Shown one piece after another: positions 35,168-44,145 of a stretch of DNA of 64,000 bases (the stretch's first letter is position 1; each line of letters opens with the position of its first letter). This stretch comes from Acidobacteriota bacterium (GTDB lineage: Bacteria > Acidobacteriota > Terriglobia > Terriglobales > SCQP01): positions 233,659 to 297,658 of the forward strand of contig JAKASR010000002.1 in assembly GCA_021818955.1 (NCBI GenBank), in the 5' to 3' direction. The notes beneath the pieces are model-generated. The model saw nothing but the letters and a program-made list of their open reading frames with translations, was not told the DNA's origin and did no database searches. The position numbers and the translations under genes were made by a program.

Positions 35168-36452
35168 CCATAACCGCCTTTCTAAACAACACCTGCTTTC
35201 TGCCATTCCGTTTCATCGCTGACAATGCCAGCAGATGAAGCGGATTGGAGTTGTTGCCGCGATTGTCAAAACGTATCGCACCAGAGATTCCGGTATAGCC
35301 GCGGCCACTGGCGAGCCAGTCGCGCACTCGCGCCCGGTTAGGGCCGGCGTGGCGCAACGCAGCGGCGATCAACCGGATGGCGTCATAAGCTTCATCCGCC
35401 ACCGGGCTGGGTGCCTGCCCCGTGATGTGGCGATAGTTGCGCACAAAGCGCACGCGACGTGCCGACGCCGCGCCGCTAGCGGCCACCGTGTAAATCGCCG
35501 GCATGGATCTGGCGCTGGCCGCAGTCATGGTTGAGTTGCCGGCATTCTCCACGCGCGATGTAAAACTTAGTCCAGCGCCAACTTGCGCGGCCGACTGCGG
35601 CAGATAAATCGGGGGTGCGGGTTGCGCGGCACGCAGCGCGTACAATAACCGCCGGGTTTGCGACGGCTGAGTCCATAGCACGATCGCCTGTGAGCGCCGC
35701 TCGAGGAGTAATGCTTCAAGTTCCGCGACCGCCGTTCCGGGCCGCAGCGGATCGAGTTGTAATACTGACGGGGGCAAGGCATGGAGCGCCCGGACTGCGC
35801 GCTGGAAGGCGTGCAAGCCGGCGCGGCCGTCTTGATCGTGGCTGGCGACAATCAGCACCCGCGATTGACGGGACCGTTGGTAAATGGCGCGCGCCAGCGC
35901 TTGCGCTTCGGCCCGGTCGCCGGGCGCCAGCCGGAATATCCAGGGCATGTCAATTTGCGTGACAGTGGTATCGCTGGAAAGTGTCATCACCGGAAGCCCG
36001 ACTTTGTTGCCGACCTGTAAGCTTAAATGAGCCAGATTGCCGCTCGACGTGGTCAACAGCGCCACCGTGTTTTGCCCAAAAATCAGCTGCAGCAGGCGGT
36101 CGTCAGCGCGGCCCCAGGCTGGCCCGCTGGCGTCGGCAATCGCCAACTTTGGCGTCATGCCTGCAGGCCAGCCGCGCCGCGCGGCATCGCGCAGCGCCAG
36201 CCGCGCGGCCTTAATGACCGCTTCGCCGGCCGCCCGGTCCGGACCACGAAGCGGCACCCATAACCCGATGTGCAGTCCGGCGCGGGGCAGATCGAAACTC
36301 GCGGCGCGCCGCGGCCCGGCATAACTCGCACCCCGTGTCGCCAAACTGGCGTAAGGATGCAGCGGCTGCTGAGCCTTTAGCGCCCAAATACTGGCCAACG
36401 CCAAAATCACGACCGCTACGGCCAGCGCCAGGTATTTGCTTGAGGAATTCAT
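35151..36452 (-). CDS. Periplasmic-binding-fold protein, Peripla_BP_6-like (second copy)
   Basis: 433 residues with an N-terminal hydrophobic segment (about 8-26) serving as signal or anchor. The rest has the two-lobed branched-chain amino-acid binding fold: HIGLWVPLRGPDRAAGEAVIKAARLALRDA, GQNTVALLTTSSGNLAHLSLQVGNKVGLPVMTLSSD, FRLAPGDRAEAQALARAIYQ. It is divergent from the neighbouring binding protein but similar in layout. No ABC permease or ATPase is present in the operon, so transport is doubtful and a periplasmic ligand-binding or sensing role is more likely. Confidence 0.78.
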   Translation of the reverse strand: MNSSSKYLALAVAVVILALASIWALKAQQPLHPYASLATRGASYAGPRRAASFDLPRAGLHIGLWVPLRGPDRAAGEAVIKAARLALRDAARRGWPAGMTPKLAIADASGPAWGRADDRLLQLIFGQNTVALLTTSSGNLAHLSLQVGNKVGLPVMTLSSDTTVTQIDMPWIFRLAPGDRAEAQALARAIYQRSRQSRVLIVASHDQDGRAGLHAFQRAVRALHALPPSVLQLDPLRPGTAVAELEALLLERRSQAIVLWTQPSQTRRLLYALRAAQPAPPIYLPQSAAQVGAGLSFTSRVENAGNSTMTAASARSMPAIYTVAASGAASARRVRFVRNYRHITGQAPSPVADEAYDAIRLIAAALRHAGPNRARVRDWLASGRGYTGISGAIRFDNRGNNSNPLHLLALSAMKRNGRKQVLFRKAVMDAGKQ

Positions 36453-36461
36453 GGAAATGAT

Positions 36462-37865
36462 TTAGCGCCCGGCGGCAGCCAGGCAGCCCGGCCATGTATT
36501 TGCGCGCCAATCGCTGCGGCGCTCGGGCCAATAGATGAAATGTCCTTTTTCGACGCGGGCCATGGTGACCGGCGCGATGTTGTTCAGGGTGTAATCGAAA
36601 AAAGCCGTACCGCTGACACCCCGGTATGAATGCAAGGCATAGTGTTTCAGCGCGCCCATGATCCGGGCGCGATTGAGCCCGGCTTGGCGTATCGCCGTGA
36701 TCAGCATATTCATGCCGTCATAGGCATAGGCGGCGTAGGCGTCCGGCGCGGTATGGAACCGGCGCGTGTAACGGAGGCGAAACCGCAGCCATTTTGCACT
36801 GAGCCGCGTAGGATCGATTGCTGAAACCGCCACTAGCCCGTCGGCTGACGCGCCGGCGGTTTTGAGCAGGGCGGGATACGCAACCCGGCTGGATCCAAAC
36901 ACCGGCTGATGCATGCCCATCGCCCGCATCTGCCGTACGATTAGCCCTGCCTGCCGGGCATTGGCCCACAGCACTAGGCCGTCCATTCCCAGCCGCTGCA
37001 GCTCGCGCAAGGGCCGGGTGAAATTCGTCTCGTACGGCGCAAATTTCACCACCACACTCGGCTGCGCTCCCAGGCGCCGCGCGGTGTTGAAAAATACTTT
37101 GTCGCCCAGCCGGCCGTAACGCGCATTGACCCGCAAGATGGCAACATGCTGCAAGTGCAGATGGTTGAAGATGTAGTCGGCGAGCGCATAACCCTGCTGG
37201 CGATCGTCGGGGAAATTGTGCAGCAGCCAAGGAATGCGGGTCTCGGTGACGGTGGGATCGGTGGTCGCGGTATCGACGATCGGCAACTGAATTTTCAGCG
37301 CAGCGCGCAGCGCGATGTGAGTGGAGGCGCCATTGACCGAACCCAGCATGCCCCACACCTGCTGGCGATAGCGCATGCGCACGATTTCGATGGCGGAGGC
37401 GCCCCACAGCGGTTTATCGTTGTGAATTTTCAGCGCGAAGGGCTTACCGTGATAGCCGCCATGAGCATTGGCTTCCGCAAGCGCCAGTTCGGCGCCGCGC
37501 AGCATAGCCATACCGTAAGCGGCGTTAGCATACTCGGGCTGCAGCGGGCCGAGAAATCCCAGGTTGATCGCAGGCAGCTTGCGCCAATCGGGCGTCGGCA
37601 GGCTGCGCGCCGCACCATCGTACGCCAGCGTATCGGGCTGCACGTACCAAAGCGCATAAGGCTTGATATAGCGGCCAAACGGGAATGCCTGGGCGGGCAT
37701 ATTGGCATAACGCATCGCCTCGAGCCGCGCGCGCGACGGGCGGGGAACGCAGGCCGCCGATTGCGCCCCCGCCGGCACGACGGATACCGCCATCGCCATT
37801 CCCGCTAATGCGCCGGCCGCCCAGCGCACGATGCGATTGGATTGAGTTTTCGTGACGAATTTCAT
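36462..37865 (-). CDS. Periplasmic-binding-fold protein, Peripla_BP_6-like (first copy)
   Basis: 467 residues with a clear signal peptide (WAAGALAGMAMAVSVVPAGA, cleaved about residue 36). The fold matches branched-chain/amide binding proteins: LGFLGPLQPEYANAAYGMAMLRGAELALAEANAHGGYHGKPF, VWGMLGSVNGASTHIALRAALKIQLPIVDTATTDPTVT, DGMNMLITAI, and the VRGVSG-type tail. The start at 37865 follows GGAG and overlaps the DAHP synthase stop as ATGA. PQQ-dependent alcohol dehydrogenase loci of methylotrophs and pseudomonads also carry a lone binding protein of this fold; the match here is by layout, not proven homology. Confidence 0.78.
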   Translation of the reverse strand: MKFVTKTQSNRIVRWAAGALAGMAMAVSVVPAGAQSAACVPRPSRARLEAMRYANMPAQAFPFGRYIKPYALWYVQPDTLAYDGAARSLPTPDWRKLPAINLGFLGPLQPEYANAAYGMAMLRGAELALAEANAHGGYHGKPFALKIHNDKPLWGASAIEIVRMRYRQQVWGMLGSVNGASTHIALRAALKIQLPIVDTATTDPTVTETRIPWLLHNFPDDRQQGYALADYIFNHLHLQHVAILRVNARYGRLGDKVFFNTARRLGAQPSVVVKFAPYETNFTRPLRELQRLGMDGLVLWANARQAGLIVRQMRAMGMHQPVFGSSRVAYPALLKTAGASADGLVAVSAIDPTRLSAKWLRFRLRYTRRFHTAPDAYAAYAYDGMNMLITAIRQAGLNRARIMGALKHYALHSYRGVSGTAFFDYTLNNIAPVTMARVEKGHFIYWPERRSDWRANTWPGCLAAAGR

Positions 37866-38818
37866 TTCCGGCTCCAGGAATTCGGGGTTGTCCTTCCGGA
37901 CGCCATGCCGGCTTCGGCCAGTTCCGCTTCGCTCCAATTCGCTTCTGGCGAATTCCCCGGACGGCGCTGCTGAATGAAACGGCTAATGCGTTCGAGAGTA
38001 GCGGGTTCGATGGCCTGATCGGCATCGCATAACGGCCGACATAAGCTGCGCGGCAGCGCGATTTCTATCAGCAGGCCATCGCTGCCAGCCTCGATAGCGG
38101 CACGGCTGGCGGGCTCGACCCGCGCGGCGATCCCGGTAGCGTGGCTGGGATCCACGATGATGGGCAAGAAAGTGGCAGCCTGAGCCGCCGGGATGACATT
38201 TAAATCCAGCGTGAAGCGTGAATATTCCCCTGCCGTGTGCGACCGGATGCCGCGCTCACAGAGCACGATATTGAGATTGTTTTCCAGCGCGATGTATTCC
38301 GCCGCTCCCAGCCATTCGCACAAGCTGGCGGCCATGCCGCGTTTCAGCAACACCGGCTTGCCCGAACGTCCGACTTCCACCAGCAGCGGATAGTTCTGCA
38401 TGCTGCGCGAGCCAATTTGCAACATGTCGGCATAGCGGGCGACGGTCTCCACCAGCCGCACATCAATCACCTCGGTCACCACCGGCAAGCCGGTGGCGTC
38501 GCCGGCCTCGCGCAAAATCTTCAAACCTTCCAGTCCCAAGCCCTGAAAATCGTGCGGCGAGGTGCGAGGCTTATAGGCGCCGCCGCGCAGCATGTGCGCT
38601 CCGGCCTGGCGCGCCGCTCGCGCCAGCGCCAAGGTCTGCTCGTGGTTTTCCACGGCGCACGGGCCGGCAATCACCACCGGCTGGCCAGCGCCAATCACGA
38701 TTGCGCCCACACGCGCCGGCCGCCGGCCGCCAGCGCCGTACTCCGGGTTGGTTTGCCGGCTGATCAGCGGGCATACCCGCGGCAGGTCTTCCACCTCAAG
38801 TTTTCCGGCGATGCGCAT
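37862..38818 (-). CDS. 3-deoxy-7-phosphoheptulonate (DAHP) synthase, type I-beta
   Basis: 318 residues. It condenses phosphoenolpyruvate and erythrose 4-phosphate into DAHP. Motifs: VVIAGPCAVENHEQ (PEP site), AHMLRGGAYKPRTSPHDFQGLG, LPVVTEVIDVRLVE, ADMLQIGSRSMQNYPLLVEVG, KPVLLKRGMAAS and IIVDPSHATGI with metal-site His. These match the AroG/AroA(beta) family. The N-terminal ACT-like regulatory extension is short (about 45 residues before the barrel), so feedback control may be missing. AAGGAGG precedes the ATG at 38818. Its presence among periplasmic redox genes is odd: no other shikimate gene is nearby. Confidence 0.9.
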   Translation of the reverse strand: MRIAGKLEVEDLPRVCPLISRQTNPEYGAGGRRPARVGAIVIGAGQPVVIAGPCAVENHEQTLALARAARQAGAHMLRGGAYKPRTSPHDFQGLGLEGLKILREAGDATGLPVVTEVIDVRLVETVARYADMLQIGSRSMQNYPLLVEVGRSGKPVLLKRGMAASLCEWLGAAEYIALENNLNIVLCERGIRSHTAGEYSRFTLDLNVIPAAQAATFLPIIVDPSHATGIAARVEPASRAAIEAGSDGLLIEIALPRSLCRPLCDADQAIEPATLERISRFIQQRRPGNSPEANWSEAELAEAGMASGRTTPNSWSRK

Positions 38819-38875
38819 CTCGCCTCCTTGAGTCCTCCAATGCAGGTCGCGACGGCAGTTCCGTCGCTTGGCCAC

Positions 38876-39364
38876 TTAACTCTCGTCGGTTTCGAAAATC
38901 GCGATTGCTTCCATCTCGATGAGCAATTCGGGCCGGCATAGGATGGCTTGAATGCCGGTTGAGGCGGGCAGCGGATCCAGCCCTTGACGCCGGAAAAATT
39001 CCGTCCGGATCTCGTTAAAGGCTTCGTAATCGCGTTCGATATCGCGTAGATAGCAGGTGGTGCGCACGATGTCTTTCCAACTCGCGCCTTCGGCTTCGAG
39101 CAGGGCGGTGATGTTCTCGTACGCCCGCCAGGCCTGGGCGCGGAAATCACCCGGATTGACGCTGCGCCCATGCTCGTCCACGCTGGCGGTCCCGGAAATG
39201 AACAGGAACGCCACGCCTTTGATGTTGACCCGCAAGCCGCGGGAAAACGATGAGGGTTTGGCGTAGCAATAGGCCTCGTTCAGCACCTGCGGCGCGCTTA
39301 TCGCTTGCTTAGTGACGTGCGTATGCGGGGCGAGCGTGAGGTTGGAGTCGGTTTTGATCATCAT
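38876..39364 (-). CDS. RidA family protein
   Basis: 162 residues; the family core is about 125-130 and the extra N-terminal stretch (about 1-35) is specific to this protein. Core motifs: FLFISGTASVDEHGRSVNPGDFRAQAWRAYENI, DIVRTTCYLRDIERDYEAFNEIRTEFF, and the C-terminal PASTGIQAILCRPELLIEMEAIAIF. The conserved Arg of RidA imine deaminases is seen in ILCRPELLIE. RidA hydrolyses reactive enamines/imines, or acts as a chorismatase-like hydrolase in some members. CAGGAGAA precedes the ATG. The gene starts inside the 3' end of the preceding propeller gene (56-bp overlap). Confidence 0.82.
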   Translation of the reverse strand: MMIKTDSNLTLAPHTHVTKQAISAPQVLNEAYCYAKPSSFSRGLRVNIKGVAFLFISGTASVDEHGRSVNPGDFRAQAWRAYENITALLEAEGASWKDIVRTTCYLRDIERDYEAFNEIRTEFFRRQGLDPLPASTGIQAILCRPELLIEMEAIAIFETDES

Positions 39365-40529
39365 AATGGATTCTCCTGGAAGGGCTGGCGAAACCATGGC
39401 TCAAGCCGGCGGCGGTCGCCACCCAGATATCGCGGCCTTGAAAGGCCAGGCTAAGGATGTAGTTATGCGCAATCGAAGATGCAGTTTCGAGCTTGCGCTG
39501 GCGACCGTGGGGATCGGTGATGAGAATTTCGCCCCGCCCCAGCCGCGCGGCGCTGCCTGAGTCAAGCGCTCGCCAGTTCGCCGGACGATAAGTGACCCAT
39601 ATGTGCGTGGCGGGATCGAATTCGCAGAGCCCTCTTTGCGTCGCCGCCCATACCCGCCGGCCTTCGAGCGTGACGCCATTGATGAAATTGGAAGCCAGCC
39701 CGCTATCCTGGCGCAGGTAGTTATGCCAGCGCGTGCCATCGTAGCCGCTCAAGCCGAAATACGTTCCCGCCCAGAAGGTGTTGCTTTGCGGCCCATGCGC
39801 TAGGCTGCTGACCATATTGCTGATCAGCCCCTGATTGCGGTAGAGCACAATCTCCGCCGAGCCGTCCGGATCAAGGTACGGGCGCCAGGTATGCTGGCGC
39901 AAGTCGTACGTCACCACCCCGCCGCCCCAAAGCCCCATGTAGGCTTTATGTGGTCCAATCGACAGGGCGTACGCCCAGGGCTCCTTGAAGGGCGCGCTGG
40001 GCTGGCCCAGCACGCTGTAAATGCGCCAGGTATGAGTCCAGATGTTGAGTCGGCTGACGCCGGCGGCGGTTGCCGCCCAGACGTAGTGGCCGCGCACCGC
40101 GACGTTGTACACCAGATCATTGGCCAGGCCGCTCGACAGCACGGTGTAATGCGTGAACTTGCCGCCGGAATAGCGGCTTAATCCCCCCAGCGCTCCCACC
40201 CAGACCGCGCCAGTGGCGTGATCCACCGCCACTGACATGACCGCATAGCCGGCCAGGCCGTCATCGCGGGTAAAAACTTTTTGCACCTGGCCATTTTCGA
40301 TTAACGCCAGCCCATGCTCCGTGCCCGCCCAGACTTTGGCACCCTGGATCGCAACGCTATACACTTCGCCTGCGGGAAAGCCGTTGGCAGGCGTGTAGTT
40401 GATCCAGCGGGTATAGAGTGGCGGAGTTTGCGCCGTCGCCGCGCCCAGCAAGCCGACGGCCAGCAGCACACCGGCGCCCAGCCGCCTGAGCATGGAGTGC
40501 ATGGAGAAATCATAGGCATGCGAATTCAT
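39309..40529 (-). CDS. Secreted beta-propeller protein (two-component-regulator propeller type)
   Basis: 406 residues. Signal peptide at about 13-33 (LRRLGAGVLLAVGLLGAATA). About seven blades of the Reg_prop kind follow, each with a VWAGTxxGLxxI-like strand (VWAGTEHGLALIENG, VWVGALGGLSRYSGG, VWAATAAGVSRLN, FWAGTYFGLSGYDG, VWAATQRGLCEFDP, IWVATAAGLSHG). Such repeats occur in sensor domains of hybrid histidine kinases, but no kinase is attached here. The last about 18 residues run into the RidA gene, and its start overlaps the previous stop as ATGA. Confidence 0.8.
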   Translation of the reverse strand: MNSHAYDFSMHSMLRRLGAGVLLAVGLLGAATAQTPPLYTRWINYTPANGFPAGEVYSVAIQGAKVWAGTEHGLALIENGQVQKVFTRDDGLAGYAVMSVAVDHATGAVWVGALGGLSRYSGGKFTHYTVLSSGLANDLVYNVAVRGHYVWAATAAGVSRLNIWTHTWRIYSVLGQPSAPFKEPWAYALSIGPHKAYMGLWGGGVVTYDLRQHTWRPYLDPDGSAEIVLYRNQGLISNMVSSLAHGPQSNTFWAGTYFGLSGYDGTRWHNYLRQDSGLASNFINGVTLEGRRVWAATQRGLCEFDPATHIWVTYRPANWRALDSGSAARLGRGEILITDPHGRQRKLETASSIAHNYILSLAFQGRDIWVATAAGLSHGFASPSRRIHYDDQNRLQPHARPAYARH

Positions 40530-42457
40530 AACGTTTTCAGAAAATCAATCAGCTCGTTGAGCTGTTCTTTGTTCATATCGGAGGTGATGCCGTGCTGGTC
40601 GTGCGGATTGAATTTCGTCCAGATCTCCTCAAGCGTTTTTGCCTCCCCGTTGTGCAGATAGGGCGGACGCATATAGATGCCTTCCAGCGAGGGCACTTTA
40701 AAGGCCTGGACATTGTCTTCCGCGGTTGCGGTGCCGACGTTCATCAGCACGCGCGAGGTGTAATGCGTCAGCGGGGCATGGCAGGTATAGCAGCGGTCCT
40801 TCACCGGGATGAACGCGCCGGTATTGGTATTCGTCCGGAAAAACAACTCGCGCCCGCGTGCCTGCTCAGCGGTCAGCCGTCCGCCGGGCTCAAGATATGG
40901 ATTGGGAGGCAGGCGGCGCGCGTTGATGTATGTCACCAGATCTTGCACTTGCCTCGGACTAAAACCCTGCGAGCGGAAGATATACATCGCCGTGCGCGGG
41001 CCATCCTGCGTCGCCAGATTAGGATTTAACCCGTTCCACTTGAATGGCGAGGTGCCGCGAATCGCCAGTAAAGTTTTGTTTTCGACAATGTCCTGCCCCA
41101 GGTGCGGGACTTCAAAACTCCATACCAGCCCATCTTCAAAGCCTTCATCAGGATGGCAGGTGGCGCAGGCAAGCTCGCCATAATTCGAGTGCCCGGCGCT
41201 GAAAAATAGCTGTTGTCCCCGCCGCTTCGCCGTGAGCGGCTGGCGGCCGCCCAGCGCAATCGTGCCAGCTATGACTAGCCGATCGAGATCGACTATGGTG
41301 ATGGTGTCGTCGGCGCGATTGGCGATGTAAGCAAAATGATCGCCGGCCACCACCGCGGTGGGATCGTGTCCGGTGGGCAGGCGGCGGACAATGAAATGCC
41401 GGGCAGCATCCAGCCGCCGCGTCAACTCGACCGGCGCGGTGTTCAGAAAATGATTGAGTTTGTCCAGGTTCAGGATGGAGACCCGATCGGCGCCGGAAGC
41501 GGTAATCAGCGCCCAGGGCGTGTGCAGCGCTACCGCCGCGCCAAATCCGTTGGCATAGGCACGATCCAGATTATCCAGCAGCACTTCTCGCACCCGCGGT
41601 CGGCCGCCCTTGAGCTGAACAATAGCTAACCCGTTCCCCGCATACCAGTCGTGCCGCAACGTTATCAGCGGCACCAGATTGTGCGGTTGCAGGTAGGGGA
41701 TGAGCAGTTCGCCCCCGTGCCGCGGCGACGCCTGCGCGATGTGGCGCATTTGAATCGCATCGGGAATAAGAATGCGTCTCGCCACCTGCCGCGTTGCCGT
41801 ATTTATCAGCGTTAATTGGTCCACCGGGCTTTGATCGGCGGGACCAGGCTGCGCCAGCAGGTTGGCGATGGCGATCCAGGGCCTGCCTTGTATGCGTGCC
41901 GCAAATTCCGGAAAATGACCGGACGAGAGCCGGCTGATTTCGCGCCCGCTGGACAGCCGGAGAATCGAAATGTCATTGCCCAGCGCGTTGGCCACATAAA
42001 GAAACCGCCCCGCCGCATCGATCGCCATACCTTCCGGGCCCCATCCTGCCGGAAGAGTGCGCGTTACCTGCAATTTGCGCGTATCAATCTCGCTGACCGT
42101 TTGGCTCCAGGAGTTGGCCGCATACAACTTCCGCCCATCTGCCGAAAGCGCCAGCGCTTTCGGATGCCGTCCCACCGGGATGGCGGCAATCACACTGCGC
42201 GTGCGGGTATCGATCGCCAGCACCTCATTACGGCCCTCGCAGGCCACATACAGCCGCCGGCCATGCGGTGACAGCTTCAAATCCACCGGGTTGAAATAGC
42301 GCCGGCGGGCGTAAACGCTCGCCCAGTATTGGCTGCCATGCCGTGTTCGCCGCATCGCCAGGCTGGCCGCCGCCAGCGCCAGAATCGCGAGCGCCCAGAT
42401 GGCGCGGCGACTGGCCCCGCGGCGGATCCAATGCGCGCACTGTAACCCGGTTTTCAT
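40526..42457 (-). CDS. YVTN beta-propeller protein with two C-terminal c-type heme sites
   Basis: 643 residues. An N-terminal membrane-spanning signal (AIWALAILALAAASLAM, about 19-36) is followed by a YVTN/lactonase-like propeller (about 55-410: GRRLYVACEGRNEVLAID, GRKLYAANSWSQTVSEID, GRFLYVANALGNDISIL). The C-terminal third has CATCHPDEGF (about 432) and CYTCHAPL (about 557), the pair of CXXCH motifs of MauG/cytochrome c peroxidase-like diheme proteins, with a Met in SDMNKEQ that could be a ligand. It should be a periplasmic electron carrier or peroxidase on a propeller platform. Its start overlaps the FG-GAP stop as ATGA. Confidence 0.85.
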   Translation of the reverse strand: MKTGLQCAHWIRRGASRRAIWALAILALAAASLAMRRTRHGSQYWASVYARRRYFNPVDLKLSPHGRRLYVACEGRNEVLAIDTRTRSVIAAIPVGRHPKALALSADGRKLYAANSWSQTVSEIDTRKLQVTRTLPAGWGPEGMAIDAAGRFLYVANALGNDISILRLSSGREISRLSSGHFPEFAARIQGRPWIAIANLLAQPGPADQSPVDQLTLINTATRQVARRILIPDAIQMRHIAQASPRHGGELLIPYLQPHNLVPLITLRHDWYAGNGLAIVQLKGGRPRVREVLLDNLDRAYANGFGAAVALHTPWALITASGADRVSILNLDKLNHFLNTAPVELTRRLDAARHFIVRRLPTGHDPTAVVAGDHFAYIANRADDTITIVDLDRLVIAGTIALGGRQPLTAKRRGQQLFFSAGHSNYGELACATCHPDEGFEDGLVWSFEVPHLGQDIVENKTLLAIRGTSPFKWNGLNPNLATQDGPRTAMYIFRSQGFSPRQVQDLVTYINARRLPPNPYLEPGGRLTAEQARGRELFFRTNTNTGAFIPVKDRCYTCHAPLTHYTSRVLMNVGTATAEDNVQAFKVPSLEGIYMRPPYLHNGEAKTLEEIWTKFNPHDQHGITSDMNKEQLNELIDFLKTL

Positions 42458-44145
42458 CGGCTAGAGGCGAGGCCTTTCGCCGGCGCTTCGGCTGGTTCCG
42501 TGATATGCAATATCTGGTTGGCGGCGATATTTTTCAGTACCTGCACCGTGCCGCTGGGCCAGCGCAGCGTCAATTCATCCACTTGCGCGTGATCTCCCAG
42601 CCCGAAATGCGGCCGCGGATCGGATTGCGACAGGTAGCCGGATTCCGAGATCGCTTCCACCATCTGGCGCAGGCTGCCGGCAACCGCCTCCAGGCGCGTG
42701 CCGTAACCGTCACGGTTACTGCGCGTGCCTTCAAGCTTGATCGTGAGCCAGTGCGCTCGCGCGCCCGCCGGCGGGGTATTGTGCAGCAAGATGCCCGGCT
42801 CTCCCAGCGTAGTCAGAAATGCATCGACATAGCCGTCGTTGTCGTAATCGCCGAAACAGGCGCCGCGGCATACGCGCCGGCTCGCGAAAAAACTATCGGG
42901 CGCGCTTGGCGCCAGATGAAAGCCGCCCTGGCGGTCGTTGCGCAGCAGCAGGCTCTTCATCGGAATCTGCCAAGCCAGGCCGCCGTCGCCGATAAAGATG
43001 TCTTTCCAGCCATCGTTGTCGTAATCGAGCACGCCGTCGCCCCAGGCGACGTATTGCCCGCAGATGCGACCAATTCCCGATTCGTTCGTGCGATCGATAA
43101 AATACGGGCGCTGCCCGGACCGGGCGTTTTGGTAATAGCGATGAAAACTGGCGTCGGAGACGAACAGGTCGAGCCAGCCTTGGTTGTGCATGTCGGAAAA
43201 AATCGGCCCCATCGCCGTAGTCGCTTCCCCGTTTTGCCCATACGCCACGTTTTGCTCGACGGCCACGTTGCTGAAGGTGCCATTGTGGTTGTTGTGGTAA
43301 AGGAAGCTCGGCATGGTGTCGTTGGCGACGAAAATGTCCGGCCAGCCGTCGTTGTCGTAATCACCCACGGTTACGCCCATGGCCCGTCCCGGAGTGCGCG
43401 CAATGCCCGACTCGCGCGATACGTCGGTGAAGGTGCCGTTGCCGTTGTTGTGCAGCAGGCGGTTGAATTCCGGGTCGTAGTCGAGAGGGCCAGGGTAGTT
43501 GTCGCCGGGATAGTAATGCCGGTAGTTGGGGACGAAGCGCAGGTAATTGCCGATGAATAAATCCAGGCGCCCGTCGCGATCGTAATCGAGGAACGCCGCG
43601 CCGGTGGCATAGTGCGGATTGAATACTCCGGCGTCGCCGGTGACGTCGGTGAAGGTGCCGTCGCCGTTATTGTGGTAAAGCACCGAATGCCGGTAACCGG
43701 TGACAAAGATATCCGGCCAGCCATCGTTATCGAAATCGCCTACGGTGACACCGATACCGAAGCCCACCCCGCCGACGCCGGCCGCGCGCGTGACGTCGGT
43801 AAAAGTGCCATCGCCATTATTGCGATAGAGATGGTTGCTGGCGCTCAGGCCATCGGGAGCGGAATGATTGGTGACGCCTTCGACAAAACGTCCGTTGACC
43901 ACATAAAGGTCGAGCAGGCCGTCGTTGTTGTAATCAAGCCAGGCGCAGCCCGAGCCGGTGCCTTCCAGAATCGAACTGAGGTGCTTCTCTCCAAAGCTAT
44001 GCCGAAAGCGTATGCCCGAGGGCGCCGTGACATCGAGAAATTGCGGCGCGGGCGGCAGATCGGCCGCGCGGGTGGTGCCCCGCAGCGCCCAGGCGGGAAT
44101 TCCCGCCGCGGCGCCGGCCAACAATTGTCGTCGCGTCAGCTTCAT
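42454..44145 (-). CDS. FG-GAP/UnbV (CRTAC1-like) calcium-binding repeat protein, Tat-exported
   Basis: 563 residues. MKLTRRQLLAGAAAGIPAWAL is a twin-arginine signal. Repeats of the form DxDNDGxxDIFV (DYNNDGLLDLYV, DFDNDGWPDIFV, DYDRDGRLDLFI, DYDNDGWPDIFV, DYDNDGWKDIFI, DYDNDGYVDAFL) give a calcium-binding integrin-like propeller. The C-terminal ASPIC/UnbV domain is from about residue 465 (LTIKLEGTRSNRDGYG, SGYLSQSDPRPHFGLGDH, LTLRWPSGTVQ). These proteins are found on bacterial surfaces and in metal-oxidation loci. The start at 44145 follows GAGGTCCCG and overlaps the next gene's end as ATGA. Confidence 0.87.
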   Translation of the reverse strand: MKLTRRQLLAGAAAGIPAWALRGTTRAADLPPAPQFLDVTAPSGIRFRHSFGEKHLSSILEGTGSGCAWLDYNNDGLLDLYVVNGRFVEGVTNHSAPDGLSASNHLYRNNGDGTFTDVTRAAGVGGVGFGIGVTVGDFDNDGWPDIFVTGYRHSVLYHNNGDGTFTDVTGDAGVFNPHYATGAAFLDYDRDGRLDLFIGNYLRFVPNYRHYYPGDNYPGPLDYDPEFNRLLHNNGNGTFTDVSRESGIARTPGRAMGVTVGDYDNDGWPDIFVANDTMPSFLYHNNHNGTFSNVAVEQNVAYGQNGEATTAMGPIFSDMHNQGWLDLFVSDASFHRYYQNARSGQRPYFIDRTNESGIGRICGQYVAWGDGVLDYDNDGWKDIFIGDGGLAWQIPMKSLLLRNDRQGGFHLAPSAPDSFFASRRVCRGACFGDYDNDGYVDAFLTTLGEPGILLHNTPPAGARAHWLTIKLEGTRSNRDGYGTRLEAVAGSLRQMVEAISESGYLSQSDPRPHFGLGDHAQVDELTLRWPSGTVQVLKNIAANQILHITEPAEAPAKGLASSR

